DNA from: Bacillus sp. es.034
GTDB taxonomy: Bacteria > Bacillota > Bacilli > Bacillales > Bacillaceae_B
Assembly (NCBI RefSeq): GCF_002563655.1
Contig: NZ_PDIY01000001.1
Location: forward strand, 1 to 64,000
Reading direction: 5' to 3'
Length of the DNA: 64,000 nt
Shown: in pieces, positions 26,246 to 35,447 of the stretch
Layout: the number at the start of each line of letters is the position of its first letter
Position numbering within the stretch: the first letter of the stretch is position 1
The notes under the pieces: model-generated
Databases searched by the model: none
The model's input: only the letters and a program-made list of their open reading frames with translations
Told to the model about the DNA's origin: nothing
Made by a program: the position numbers and the translations under genes

Positions 26246-27373
26246 TCATGGTATAGCCTCTGTTAAATGCGATTTTTTACAGGAAGGACAGAGGGAAACA
26301 TCCTTTTTGATAAGAATAGAAAGAATCTCAATCTTGTTTAATCCTTCAAACAATGGTTTGTACGTAGGGCTTTTCGTTAGCTTTCGACAGAGTTTCAGCT
26401 TGGACTTTTTATTCCGGTTCGCCAGGAGACCATAGTGTCTAATCTTCACAAACCCCTTCGGTAGGATATGCATGAGAAAGCGACGGAGAAATTCTACACC
26501 CTTCAGGGTTACGGTCTTTTTTTGATTACGTTTATAATCCTTCACTTTAATCGTGACGGATTGCTTGTCAGCGGAAACAATCCGATTGTTAGAGATGGCA
26601 ATTCGATGAGTGTAACGGCCAAGGTACTCCATGACGGCGATAGGTCCTGAGAAGGTCCTTTTCGTATAGCTATACCAATCTTTTTTGTAACACTCATCAA
26701 TCAATGCTTGAAAAGACTTCGCATTTTGATATTTCTTGGACTCGTTAAAGAATCTCAATTGTTTCTGTTGATAGTATTGTTTCAGGTAATAGAGGTACTT
26801 TCCCCGAAACTTTTTAGACAGTACCTTCACTGGAATAAAGAATTTCTCACTTGAACGGCGCCACTGATTTCGATCATTTAGTCCACCGGCCAATACAACG
26901 GTATGGATGTGAGGGTGATAATGAAGGTTTTGCCCCCAGGTGTGTAAAACCGAGAAAAATCCAATCTGTGCTCCCAAGTACTTTTTATCACCTGCCAGTT
27001 CGGTTAGCGTTTCGGCGACAGCTTTGTACATTAAATCATAAAGGAGTTTCTGATTATGATAGATCAACATATGCAGCTGTTCTGGCATCGTAAACACGAC
27101 ATGAAAATAAGGGGCATCGAGAATATCTTTTTTTCGTTGATCGACCCAAATATCCTTATTTACTCCCTGGCATAGGGTACAATGCCGATTTCGGCAGGAA
27201 TTATACCGTACTAAGGAATGGTTACAGGACCCACATTCGTAAGAATGTCCACCCATTGCGGCAGTCCTGCAGTTCATCATGTTTGTGGCTGCCTTTGCTT
27301 GTTCCATAGAGCGTTTGTATGTTTCTTTGTAAGTGGGATAGAAGGTATGAAACAGTTCTTGAACTGTACTCAT
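26246..27373 (-). CDS. IS91-family HUH transposase
   Basis: This 375-residue protein begins with a Cys-rich zinc finger (about residues 34-70; C-x2-C and HCTLC). The HUH nickase motif is HYHPHIHTVV, and YLGRYTHR carries the paired tyrosines of a Y2 enzyme. It would drive rolling-circle-type transposition. Start at 27373 overlaps the recombinase stop. No frameshift is seen, so the element may be active. Confidence 0.9.
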   Translation of the reverse strand: MSTVQELFHTFYPTYKETYKRSMEQAKAATNMMNCRTAAMGGHSYECGSCNHSLVRYNSCRNRHCTLCQGVNKDIWVDQRKKDILDAPYFHVVFTMPEQLHMLIYHNQKLLYDLMYKAVAETLTELAGDKKYLGAQIGFFSVLHTWGQNLHYHPHIHTVVLAGGLNDRNQWRRSSEKFFIPVKVLSKKFRGKYLYYLKQYYQQKQLRFFNESKKYQNAKSFQALIDECYKKDWYSYTKRTFSGPIAVMEYLGRYTHRIAISNNRIVSADKQSVTIKVKDYKRNQKKTVTLKGVEFLRRFLMHILPKGFVKIRHYGLLANRNKKSKLKLCRKLTKSPTYKPLFEGLNKIEILSILIKKDVSLCPSCKKSHLTEAIP

Positions 27374-28242
27374 CGTTGGTCTTTTCCCAGATTATCTAAA
27401 GGACTTTTCACGCCCATCAAACTTTTTGAGGTCATGTGTAAATAGCCAAGTGTCGTATTAAGGTTTTTATGACCAAGCATCTGTTGAATGTATACAGGGT
27501 CAATCCCATCTTCCAATGAGTGGGTCGAAAAACAATGTCTTAACGTGTGAGCTGAAATAGTAGTCTCTAACTCCAGTTTATTCCGGAGTCTAATCATCGT
27601 ATTTTTAATCGTTTTAATATGGATATGTCCCGATGGATTTTTATTACTAGGGAATAACCAATCGTCCGGTTTGTAGGGTCTCCCTTTGAAAGAGGCTTTG
27701 AAATACTCTCGAAGCACGATAAGTGCTGATTCGGATAGTATGGTATATCGATTGGTATTATGTTTGGCCTGATCCACACGAATCCTCATGGATTTACTAC
27801 AGATATCCCTAATCTTCAATCGGGCGACTTCGCTTACACGAAGCCCACTACTATAGATTAAATAAAAAATAGCTTTATGCTTGATGTTTCGAAAGGAGTT
27901 GAGAATAGTAAGGACGTCTTCCCTGGGTGGGATGACAGGAAACTTCTTTACTCTTTTCATCCTCGGAAGTTTGTATGGGTTCCATTCTTTTTCTAACACG
28001 TAAGTGTAGAAGAATTTAATTGAAGAAATGTAGGTGTTAATCGTCCCCGGGGTGAGTCCTTTCACTTGTTTCAGAAAAAGGATGTATTGTTGAATGTCCT
28101 CTTCTGTCGTGTCAGAGATTTTTTTATTTTGCTTTTCCATAAACGAAACAAATGCCTTCATTCTCCGCCTATAGGACTCCCTCGAGGAGTCTGGTGTTCC
28201 TTTAAGTTCGAAATAAAGTTCAATTTTTTGATGATAATCCAC
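27370..28242 (-). CDS. Tyrosine recombinase of the IS91-like element
   Basis: This 290-residue phage-integrase-family protein has an N-terminal SAM-like core-binding domain (about 1-85) and a catalytic domain. The Arg is in YSSGLRVSEVARL, the His-x-x-Arg in SAHTLRHCFSTH, a second His in MLGHKNLNTT and the nucleophile Tyr in TTLGYLHM. It has the length of XerC/XerD but a distinct context, directly fused by overlap to the HUH transposase gene. It may resolve or circularise the element (inference). Confidence 0.88.
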   Translation of the reverse strand: MDYHQKIELYFELKGTPDSSRESYRRRMKAFVSFMEKQNKKISDTTEEDIQQYILFLKQVKGLTPGTINTYISSIKFFYTYVLEKEWNPYKLPRMKRVKKFPVIPPREDVLTILNSFRNIKHKAIFYLIYSSGLRVSEVARLKIRDICSKSMRIRVDQAKHNTNRYTILSESALIVLREYFKASFKGRPYKPDDWLFPSNKNPSGHIHIKTIKNTMIRLRNKLELETTISAHTLRHCFSTHSLEDGIDPVYIQQMLGHKNLNTTLGYLHMTSKSLMGVKSPLDNLGKDQR

Positions 28243-28361
28243 GCAAATAGCCTCCTAGAATAATAGATAAATAATGTCTATCTACTCTTTGGAGGTGGTC
28301 GATTTTTGGTAATAAGAATAAGGGTATACAAATACGAGGAATACGATGATATAATAGGCAT

Positions 28362-28437
28362 ATGAAAAAGTACGTTCTTTCTACGGTTTGTTTTGTTTGG
28401 CGATTAAACAATACCACAAAAGAATATACTTTTTCAT
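28362..28437. repeat. Imperfect 19-base inverted repeat
   Basis: Arms ATGAAAAAGTACGTTCTTT and AAAGAATATACTTTTTCAT flank about 38 bases. They match at 17 of 19 positions by eye. It could be a miniature element or a terminator. Confidence 0.5.
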
Positions 28438-28502
28438 TTTTTTTTGCCTTTTTTAGTTGGAAGGAATCTTTTAAGCCATCGCGATAGCGATTTCGTTCTT
28501 CT

Positions 28503-28548
28503 GCTGCTTCCAATTTTTTAAAAAAAGAAGCACGAGAACCCATGCTCC
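28503..28548. repeat. Dispersed palindromic repeat, deleted copy
   Basis: GCTGCTTCC...GAAGCACGAGAACC is followed by CATGCTCC, so the central CGTCCC is missing from the right arm. Confidence 0.65.
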
Positions 28549-28590
28549 TAGTCTAAATTTTTGAATATCTCGATGATGGTTCCATGTACA

Positions 28591-29736
28591 CTAAAAAGAC
28601 ATTTCACCCTTTAACATCATCACTCTGGTAATCTGTTCTGCCGTGATTTCAAGCTGGAGTCGAGATACATGAGGATCCAATGCTTCTTCTAAGCTGCGGC
28701 ATTCGGTTTGAATGGAAAAGACACCATTAAAGTAGTTATTTACTTCTTTAAGGTCGGTATCGATCCTGCCAGCAATGCCAATGACGGGTTTTCCATATTC
28801 CTTAGCTAGTTTGGCAATTCCAAAAGGAACTTTCCCCATGATGGACTGATTATCCAAACTTCCCTCACCGGTTATCAAAACATCCGCCGACTTTATTTTT
28901 TCCTTGATAGCCGTAACCTCCATGACAAGTTCAACACCTGATTGAATAGATCCTTTTAATGGACCGACAATGGCACCACCTAAGCCTCCAGCGGCGCCAG
29001 CACCAGCGATTTCTTGAACTCTGACACCATAGGATGTCTCTATCAAATCCGCAAACCGACTCAACGCTGCATCCAATTCAAGAATCTGCCTTTCGTTTGC
29101 CCCTTTTTGCTTGGCAAAAATATGAGCCGCTCCGTTTGGTCCAAAAAACGGATGCGTGACATCACTGGCAGCAATAAAGGTACATTCCTCTATCTCCGGC
29201 AGTACATTTCCATCCGAAATGGACGCAACCTTTAATAACGGGTTTCCTTCATGATACAATAAAGCCCCTTTGTCATCAAAAAATTCCCAGCCTAGTGCCT
29301 GGAGCATTCCAATACCGCCATCATTCGTTGCACTTCCTCCTAGAGACAGGATGAAATGGCGATACCCTTTTCCTATTGCATCCTTAATCTGTTCACCAAA
29401 TCCATAAGTATTAGTAACCATTGGGTTTCGTAATTCAAGGGGAACTAATGGCAAACCACTGCTCTTTGCACATTCAATAAAAACAATATGATCTTTCATA
29501 ACGGCATATTGGGTCAGTATCTTATCCATTAGAGGTCCGTGTACCTCTACCTCAACTTTCCAACCTTCACTGTCGTGGAGAAGGGCGTCAATGGTACCCT
29601 CCCCCCCGTCGGCCATGGGGGAGATGACGACCTCGGCATCAGGAATCGCCCGTAAAATGCCTTTCTTAACACACTCTCCTACTTCAATGGAAGAAAGCGA
29701 ACCCTTAAAAGAATCTGATGCAACTAATACGTTCAT
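28591..29736 (-). CDS. glxK: Glycerate kinase, GlxK/GarK type
   Basis: This 381-residue protein is of the glycerate kinase 1 family: VLVASDSFKGSLSS at the start, MADGGEGTIDALL and LGGSATNDGGIGML. It makes 2- or 3-phosphoglycerate from glycerate. The start at 29736 follows AAGGTGAGG, five bases after the phosphorylase stop. A phosphorylase acting on glucosylglycerate would release glycerate, so the pair forms a short route into glycolysis. It is an addition relative to the E. coli ycj cluster. Confidence 0.88.
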   Translation of the reverse strand: MNVLVASDSFKGSLSSIEVGECVKKGILRAIPDAEVVISPMADGGEGTIDALLHDSEGWKVEVEVHGPLMDKILTQYAVMKDHIVFIECAKSSGLPLVPLELRNPMVTNTYGFGEQIKDAIGKGYRHFILSLGGSATNDGGIGMLQALGWEFFDDKGALLYHEGNPLLKVASISDGNVLPEIEECTFIAASDVTHPFFGPNGAAHIFAKQKGANERQILELDAALSRFADLIETSYGVRVQEIAGAGAAGGLGGAIVGPLKGSIQSGVELVMEVTAIKEKIKSADVLITGEGSLDNQSIMGKVPFGIAKLAKEYGKPVIGIAGRIDTDLKEVNNYFNGVFSIQTECRSLEEALDPHVSRLQLEITAEQITRVMMLKGEMSF

Positions 29737-29741
29737 GTTCC

Positions 29742-31421
29742 TCACCTTACCCACAAGTATTGATATGGATCAAGAGTCACCATTGGACCAACCTCATTAC
29801 CTGTTAAGAGGTCAGAACCCTTCATCCCGATATCTGTCACTACAGGTTTTGCATCAACATTGAGAACAAAGAACACTTCTTCTCCAGTGACTTGATTATG
29901 CCGCTTCAAAGCAAATATGTTTGAACCTAAATCAACAACCAATTGCTGTGCATAAGGAGAGAACCCACTTTGCTCCTTGCGTACCTTTATCATCTTCCGT
30001 AAACCTTGGAAAATTCCTTTTCGGCGTGAATTTTCTTCTAACTCACTTGTAATCTTTTCTAACTCAAATTTCTGACGGTTGATACGGCGGTTGATTCCAG
30101 AAGCTTCAAGTCCTTCGTAATCATTTTCAGAACCTAGAAGGCTGTGATAATAAATTGCCGGAACACCCATCACTGACAACAGGATGGAATGAGCAGCCAA
30201 CATCTTTTTCACTGCCAACTCTTCAGTATCATCTTCTCCTTTATTGACCAACGCTTCGGAGTAATTAATATTCATTTCATAAACAGACTGACTGCCGTCG
30301 GTATTCGTTTTATACGAAATCCGCCCACCGTTTTCAACTACTTTATCTACCAGCCTTTGTTTCTCTTCTTCTGTTAAAATTCCCTCTGTTGGACGCATCC
30401 CAATTCCATCGTGACTGGCAAGGAAATTAAAATAGGTAGCCTCATCAGAAACCTTGCCAATGGTCTTTGCCCATGAAGACAATTTAGAAGCATCGTGTGT
30501 TGTCATCGTATGAAGGACTAATGGCGGGAGGGAAAACTGGTACACCATATGCGCTTCATTGGTACCGTTACCAAAATAGCTGATATTTTCCTCATGTGGG
30601 ACATTCGTTTCTGTAATAATCTGTGTGTTCGGTTTAAAATAATGTAACACATCTCTCCACAATTGAATGATCTCATGCGCTTCCGGCAAATGCATGGAGG
30701 AAGTACCCGATTCCTTCCAAATAAAGCCGATGGCATCCAAGCGGATGCTTGAAGCACCTTTATGGGCATAAGACAGAAGGATCTCCGTTGTCTCAAGTAG
30801 TACAGGGAAATGGCGGAAGTTCAAATCCACTTGATCTTCACTAAAGGTTGTCCAAGCGGTTTTCACTTTATCCTTGCCCGCATACTCATGGTAAAGGGGA
30901 GAAGTTCTTGGTCGTACCACATGCTCAGTGTTAAACTCAGGATCTCTCGGAATGAAATATTCCTGATATTTCGCTTCACCGTTAAGATAACCCTGGAACC
31001 ATTCACTCGATTTAGAAATATGGTTCGCAACAAAGTCATACATTAATCTGTAATCACCGGACATCCTTGTAACATCATCCCAATTCCCTAATTCAGAATT
31101 AATTTCGTTGTAATCAACTACTGAGAAACCATCATCAGAAGTATAAGGGAACATTGGCAATAGATGCACATCTGTAATCGTATCTTGAACTTCCTGTTTT
31201 AAAAAGTGATGCAACGTTTCTAACGTTGGTTTTCCTTGTTCAAAAATACTGTCACCATACGTGATTAAGTAGATATTTTCTTCAGAAGGGGCATCTATTG
31301 CCTCCCACGGTCGCTTCTTCCACTCTTCGAGCAATGCTTTGAATTGCTCTAAATAGTTTTCCTGATAAGCTTCTTTATAAATACTCTTTAATTTCTCTTC
31401 GATTATATGAATGATAGACAT
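29742..31421 (-). CDS. ycjM: GH13_18 phosphorylase, probable glucosylglycerate phosphorylase (YcjM-like)
   Basis: This 559-residue protein resembles sucrose phosphorylase. LLPMFPYTSDDGFSVVDY is the family entry; the nucleophile Asp lies in IRLDAIGFIWKESG, the acid/base Glu in IITETNVPHEEN and the stabilising Asp in NFLASHDGIGMR. In E. coli, YcjM acts on glucosylglycerate. The linked glycerate kinase supports that substrate here. The start at 31421 follows AGGAGATGAGG. The position after pgmB differs from E. coli, where ycjM is first. Confidence 0.8.
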   Translation of the reverse strand: MSIIHIIEEKLKSIYKEAYQENYLEQFKALLEEWKKRPWEAIDAPSEENIYLITYGDSIFEQGKPTLETLHHFLKQEVQDTITDVHLLPMFPYTSDDGFSVVDYNEINSELGNWDDVTRMSGDYRLMYDFVANHISKSSEWFQGYLNGEAKYQEYFIPRDPEFNTEHVVRPRTSPLYHEYAGKDKVKTAWTTFSEDQVDLNFRHFPVLLETTEILLSYAHKGASSIRLDAIGFIWKESGTSSMHLPEAHEIIQLWRDVLHYFKPNTQIITETNVPHEENISYFGNGTNEAHMVYQFSLPPLVLHTMTTHDASKLSSWAKTIGKVSDEATYFNFLASHDGIGMRPTEGILTEEEKQRLVDKVVENGGRISYKTNTDGSQSVYEMNINYSEALVNKGEDDTEELAVKKMLAAHSILLSVMGVPAIYYHSLLGSENDYEGLEASGINRRINRQKFELEKITSELEENSRRKGIFQGLRKMIKVRKEQSGFSPYAQQLVVDLGSNIFALKRHNQVTGEEVFFVLNVDAKPVVTDIGMKGSDLLTGNEVGPMVTLDPYQYLWVR

Positions 31422-31500
31422 ATCCTCATCTCCTAAAAAAACTGTAGATATATTCAATAGTATGAGAATGTGTCTACAGCCAATTTGCTAAATCTTTTAA

Positions 31501-32163
31501 TTAATAATATACTGCTTTTATTTTTCCCCAATCCAGTTCAGTGGTTCTCGTTACTTTATAATCAGTGTTCACAAGGGTTTCACCGACACCTACAGCAAAC
31601 ATGCCACTAGCGTTGATCGCTTCAACACCAGCCTGAGCATCTTCAATTCCGATTGAATGTTCCGGGTCAGCTCCTAGTCCTTTGCAAGCAGTAAGAAAAA
31701 TTTCAGGATCCGGCTTTGATTTGCTGATCTTTGCCGCATCAGCGCAATAATCGAACATCTCTTCAAGATGTAATGCTTTTAATACAGTTCCCGCATTCTT
31801 TGAAACAGAAGCAAGACCAATCAGAATACCTTCTTTCTTCAATGCGTCCATTAACTTTGGGATTCCCGGCAAGATATCGTCTGGTGTTAAATCCTTTAAG
31901 AATTCACAGTAGTGGGCATTCTTCTTGGCTGCCATTTCTTCTTTTTCTGAAAGGCTAAAGTCGTTTTCCCGGCCACCCTCCTGCAATATGAGCTCAAGTG
32001 AGTCCATGCGACTCACTCCTTTTAACCGTTCATTAAACTCTTCATTAATGACAATGCCCAACTCTTCTGCCAACTGTTTCCAGGCAAGATAATGATAATG
32101 AGCTGTATCCGTGATCACTCCATCTAAATCAAATACAACGGCTTCAATCGTTTGATTCTTCAT
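31501..32163 (-). CDS. pgmB: Beta-phosphoglucomutase (YcjU-like)
   Basis: This 220-residue HAD protein has the nucleophile Asp in VVFDLDGVITDTAHYHYLAW, the helical cap (residues 15-90) and KPDPEIFLTA and GIEDAQAGVEA for motifs III-IV. It converts beta-glucose 1-phosphate to glucose 6-phosphate. The start at 32163 follows AAAAGAGGGG. It is the natural partner of the GH65 phosphorylase directly upstream, which releases beta-glucose 1-phosphate. Confidence 0.9.
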   Translation of the reverse strand: MKNQTIEAVVFDLDGVITDTAHYHYLAWKQLAEELGIVINEEFNERLKGVSRMDSLELILQEGGRENDFSLSEKEEMAAKKNAHYCEFLKDLTPDDILPGIPKLMDALKKEGILIGLASVSKNAGTVLKALHLEEMFDYCADAAKISKSKPDPEIFLTACKGLGADPEHSIGIEDAQAGVEAINASGMFAVGVGETLVNTDYKVTRTTELDWGKIKAVYY

Positions 32164-32177
32164 TCTTACCCCTCTTT

Positions 32178-34400
32178 TCAATCCTTAACGGTTACTTCAA
32201 GTTGATCACTCAACTTATATTCACTGCCATTTATCTCAATCATTAAATCTAGTCCTGAACGTTTTGTAATCACACAAGTATCATGCGTCAACTTGAATTC
32301 CAGCTTTCTACCTTGATAGGTTAGCGGATAACTTAATTCAACCCAATTTGCAGGCAACTTCGGATGCACTGCGATACGATCTGCACTCATGGTCATATTT
32401 GCGAAACCAAAAAGTGCCGAAAGCCAAATGGATCCTAAAGAAGCTGCATGGACTCCTTCGTCTGATGAACGAGGATTTGTCCCTAAATCGATTAAGCATG
32501 CTTCCTTGAAAAAGCGGTATGCATTCTCTCCATCGTCACAACGTGCGGACACAATCGCGTGAATCGCTTTGCTTAATGAGGAATCATGAATCGTGTGCTC
32601 TTCATAATAGAAGAGGTTTTTCATTACAACCTCTCTTGGAAATAAGTCAGGTAACAAATACATCAGCATGACAACATCAGCCTGTTTGAGAATCTGCATT
32701 TCATTAACTTCCTGTCTTGAATAATCAAGTAAAATGGCTTGGCTTCCTTGCTTCTGTTTATATGCAGTCAAGTCGATTGCTGGTTTACCTAAGAATGTAT
32801 CGTCCTGCGGAATGATTAGCTCATCGTTCGGTTTTGGCAGATACAAACGCTTTAGGAAATCCTCACCCTTCTCAACGAAGGAAGGATCCGCATCTTGGTA
32901 CTTTTCCATAAAATGAAGGGCTTGCTTGACATTCTCATAAGCCATGTAATTCGTGTATGCGTTATTGTTGATGTGCTCCGTATATTCGTCAGGTCCTATC
33001 ACATCCAGGATGGAAAGTACGCCGCCTTCATCTGACGTCCGGCTGATCCAGAAACGGGCTGTTTCTTTCAAGAGAGCTAGTCCTTCATGTTTCATAAAGA
33101 CTTCATCTAACGTATTTTCATAGTATTTCACAACGGCAAAGGCAATGTCAGCCACAATGTGGTGCTCTGCAAGGGCGGAAGCAACCTTCTGTCGTGTTCC
33201 AGTCCGAATGTTAATCGCCGCGAACTCCGGTGTTTCTTCCTTTCCGGTAAATGCGCTTTCCCATGGGAATAGTGCACCCTCATAACCATTTTGTGCCGCC
33301 TTTTCTTGTGCCTCTTGTAAACGCATAAAACGATATGTTAATAGTTTTTTCATCGTTTCAGGATTCGTATACAGATGGAATGGTGCTAGGAAGATTTCCG
33401 TATCCCAAAATACATGTGCTTTGTACCCTTCACCGGTCAGTCCCTTGGCACCGATACTAAAGCGTTCGTCATGTGCTGGAGTCATGATTTCAATGTGATA
33501 CAAGGCAAAGTCCATTGCGGTTTGATCGAATTCATTGTCAGATTGAATTCGAACCCGATTCCGTTCCCAGAATTTCTGCCACTCAGAAGCTGATTGCTCA
33601 AGTAAACGGTCGTACCCGAATGCCTTTTGTGCTTGAACAGAATCCAGGCTCATTTTCTCCGGCTCCTCACACTCATATGAAGTGTAGATCGACCCGATTT
33701 TTTCCAGAATGAATGGTTCGTTCGGAGTCAATTCATTGGTTATAACCGCCATAAGTTGGCGATTTTTAGACGACATTGACAGTTGACTATGTTCAGGCAC
33801 AGCTAAGCTTGCGGCAATGGCTACCTTCACGTCGGATTCTGTTGTTGTATAAACCCCTTGGATGATTTCTTCGTCATAAACCCGGACACTCTCTTCTATT
33901 ACATGCTGTCTTCCGGAGTTCGTCTGCTGAGCATCAATCCCCGTAACTAGTTTAATAGAACTCGCTTGATCTAAACTGGTAATGGTGACCTTCGACGCCA
34001 CCACATGCAAATCATCTTTACTCACAAATCGCTGAAAGAGAAACTGATAACGCGCTCCCGTTCTGCTCTTCCAAGTAATGTTCTTCCTTAATTCACCTGT
34101 TTCAAAATGAATCGCCCGCTCATACGAAACAATTTCTCCATTTAGTAGAGAAAACGGCTGACCATCGATTTCAATTGTCATCCCGATGATGTCTGGTAAA
34201 TTAACAATTTCAGATGGTTCATTGGCCGTTGCATTATTGAAAACACCTGCGACATACATTCCGCGCGTTTGACTTGTATAATCTTCCTCATGAGTGCCAC
34301 GAATCCCTAAATAACCATTTCCTAACGTGAGCAAACTCCCATACTTGTTTAGATAATGTGTATCAAAACCATGTTCATAGATTCCTCGTTTTTTCATCAT
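32178..34400 (-). CDS. ycjT: GH65 disaccharide phosphorylase, probable kojibiose phosphorylase (YcjT-like)
   Basis: This 740-residue protein has the GH65 layout: N-terminal beta-sandwich (LLTLGNGYLGIRGTHEED), helical linker, (alpha/alpha)6 barrel (KAHVFWDTEIFLAPFHL) and a C-terminal beta sheet. The general acid Glu is in VIGPDEYTEHINNNAYTN. It splits an alpha-linked diglucoside with phosphate, giving beta-glucose 1-phosphate. Context identical to E. coli YcjT points to kojibiose; maltose and trehalose phosphorylases are close relatives. It starts at 34400, overlapping the YcjS-like stop (ATGA), with no clear ribosome site, so coupling is likely. Confidence 0.82.
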   Translation of the reverse strand: MMKKRGIYEHGFDTHYLNKYGSLLTLGNGYLGIRGTHEEDYTSQTRGMYVAGVFNNATANEPSEIVNLPDIIGMTIEIDGQPFSLLNGEIVSYERAIHFETGELRKNITWKSRTGARYQFLFQRFVSKDDLHVVASKVTITSLDQASSIKLVTGIDAQQTNSGRQHVIEESVRVYDEEIIQGVYTTTESDVKVAIAASLAVPEHSQLSMSSKNRQLMAVITNELTPNEPFILEKIGSIYTSYECEEPEKMSLDSVQAQKAFGYDRLLEQSASEWQKFWERNRVRIQSDNEFDQTAMDFALYHIEIMTPAHDERFSIGAKGLTGEGYKAHVFWDTEIFLAPFHLYTNPETMKKLLTYRFMRLQEAQEKAAQNGYEGALFPWESAFTGKEETPEFAAINIRTGTRQKVASALAEHHIVADIAFAVVKYYENTLDEVFMKHEGLALLKETARFWISRTSDEGGVLSILDVIGPDEYTEHINNNAYTNYMAYENVKQALHFMEKYQDADPSFVEKGEDFLKRLYLPKPNDELIIPQDDTFLGKPAIDLTAYKQKQGSQAILLDYSRQEVNEMQILKQADVVMLMYLLPDLFPREVVMKNLFYYEEHTIHDSSLSKAIHAIVSARCDDGENAYRFFKEACLIDLGTNPRSSDEGVHAASLGSIWLSALFGFANMTMSADRIAVHPKLPANWVELSYPLTYQGRKLEFKLTHDTCVITKRSGLDLMIEINGSEYKLSDQLEVTVKD

Positions 34401-35431
34401 AGGCTCACACTTTCACATTTTTCTGCAGATTGATACAATGCTTCAATCAATTGCTGGATGATGTAACCTTGGTGTCCGTCAGCTACCATTACTTCTTCCC
34501 CCAAGCATCGATCGACAAATGCATCCATACTTTTCTGCTGGCGGTCAGGGTCAGCTGTTTCCTTGTCTATTTGGTAAACAAGCTCACCGTCACGATCCTT
34601 GTAGACCTGAGCTGGGAAAAGAGTTGCACCCGCTTCGGCACCGCAAAATTCCACGTTCATAATCGAAGTATCTTTTATATTTAACGCAAACGACGTTTCA
34701 ACCTGAAGTAACGCTCCACCTTCAAGCTCAATAAATCCAAATAAACTGTCCTCAACTTCATACTTATTCGGATCCCATTCTCCCAACGTTCCAGAGGATT
34801 TCTTCGTGCCGATCTTTTGATACATCTTCGCAGTGACCTTTTCAATTTTCGGGAACCCAAGGACGTAAAGGGCCGCATCCAGCATGTGCGATCCGAGATC
34901 AATCAATGGTCCCCCACCCTGCAGTTCCTTGTCGGTAAAACTTCCCCAGCCCGGAATACCGCAGCGGCGTAATGCCTTAACCTTCGTCACATACACATCG
35001 CCTAACTCACCGTTTTTTACCTTTTCACGAAGAATGGAAACATCTTCTGCAAACCGGTGGTGAAAGTTATAGGCCAAGATACGGTTACTTGCCTCAGCTG
35101 CATCCCTCATTTCCTTCGCTTCCATAGATGAAATGGCTGGTGGTTTCTCACATAGCACGTGACAACCATGCGCAAGTGCAAGAAGAGCACTCTCATTATG
35201 AAACCGGTTTGGGGTACAAATACTGACGATATCCGGTTTGATCGTCGTATACATCTTTTCTGCATCGGTAAAATAATGAGGAATGCCATTTCGCTCCGCA
35301 AAGCTTTTGACACCTTCTGGATTAGGGCTGACGACAGCAACCACTTCTACTTCTTCACGTGATTGGTAATAAGCAACATGAACTTTCTCCGCCACTTGTC
35401 CTGCTCCAATTATGGCTACCTTCTTTTTCAC
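34397..35431 (-). CDS. ycjS: Gfo/Idh/MocA oxidoreductase (YcjS-like glucoside 3-dehydrogenase)
   Basis: This 344-residue protein has a Rossmann N-terminus (AIIGAGQVAEKVHV), the active-site Lys in LCEKPPAISSMEA and the C-terminal beta domain after about residue 125. E. coli YcjS oxidises C3 of D-glucosides. GTG codons at 35437 and 35431 are both possible; 35431 is favoured because AAAGGGAGG sits nine bases upstream. It acts with YcjR and YcjQ homologues to change glucosides into gulosides or the reverse (from the E. coli system). Confidence 0.8.
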   Translation of the reverse strand: MKKKVAIIGAGQVAEKVHVAYYQSREEVEVVAVVSPNPEGVKSFAERNGIPHYFTDAEKMYTTIKPDIVSICTPNRFHNESALLALAHGCHVLCEKPPAISSMEAKEMRDAAEASNRILAYNFHHRFAEDVSILREKVKNGELGDVYVTKVKALRRCGIPGWGSFTDKELQGGGPLIDLGSHMLDAALYVLGFPKIEKVTAKMYQKIGTKKSSGTLGEWDPNKYEVEDSLFGFIELEGGALLQVETSFALNIKDTSIMNVEFCGAEAGATLFPAQVYKDRDGELVYQIDKETADPDRQQKSMDAFVDRCLGEEVMVADGHQGYIIQQLIEALYQSAEKCESVSL

Positions 35432-35447
35432 GAACACCAGCCTCCCT

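Larger units (their letters stand above)
26246..28242 (-). mobile_element. IS91-like element with HUH transposase and tyrosine recombinase
   Basis: Two leftward genes overlap by four bases: a tyrosine recombinase (27370-28242) and an IS91-type transposase (26246-27373). Some IS91-family elements carry such an accessory recombinase. Coordinates cover the genes only; IS91 elements lack terminal inverted repeats and target duplications, so the ends are not fixed here. Confidence 0.8.
28243..28590. other. Non-coding gap with inverted repeat
   Basis: This gap has no convincing gene. It holds a small TAGATA...TATCTA hairpin near 28265, the long inverted repeat at 28362-28437 and a decayed dispersed palindrome at 28503-28548. 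Confidence 0.5.

Noticed and set aside
28220-28543. Leftward frame of about 107 residues before the recombinase
   Set aside because: It begins inside a decayed dispersed palindrome and resembles no protein; intergenic sequence explains it.
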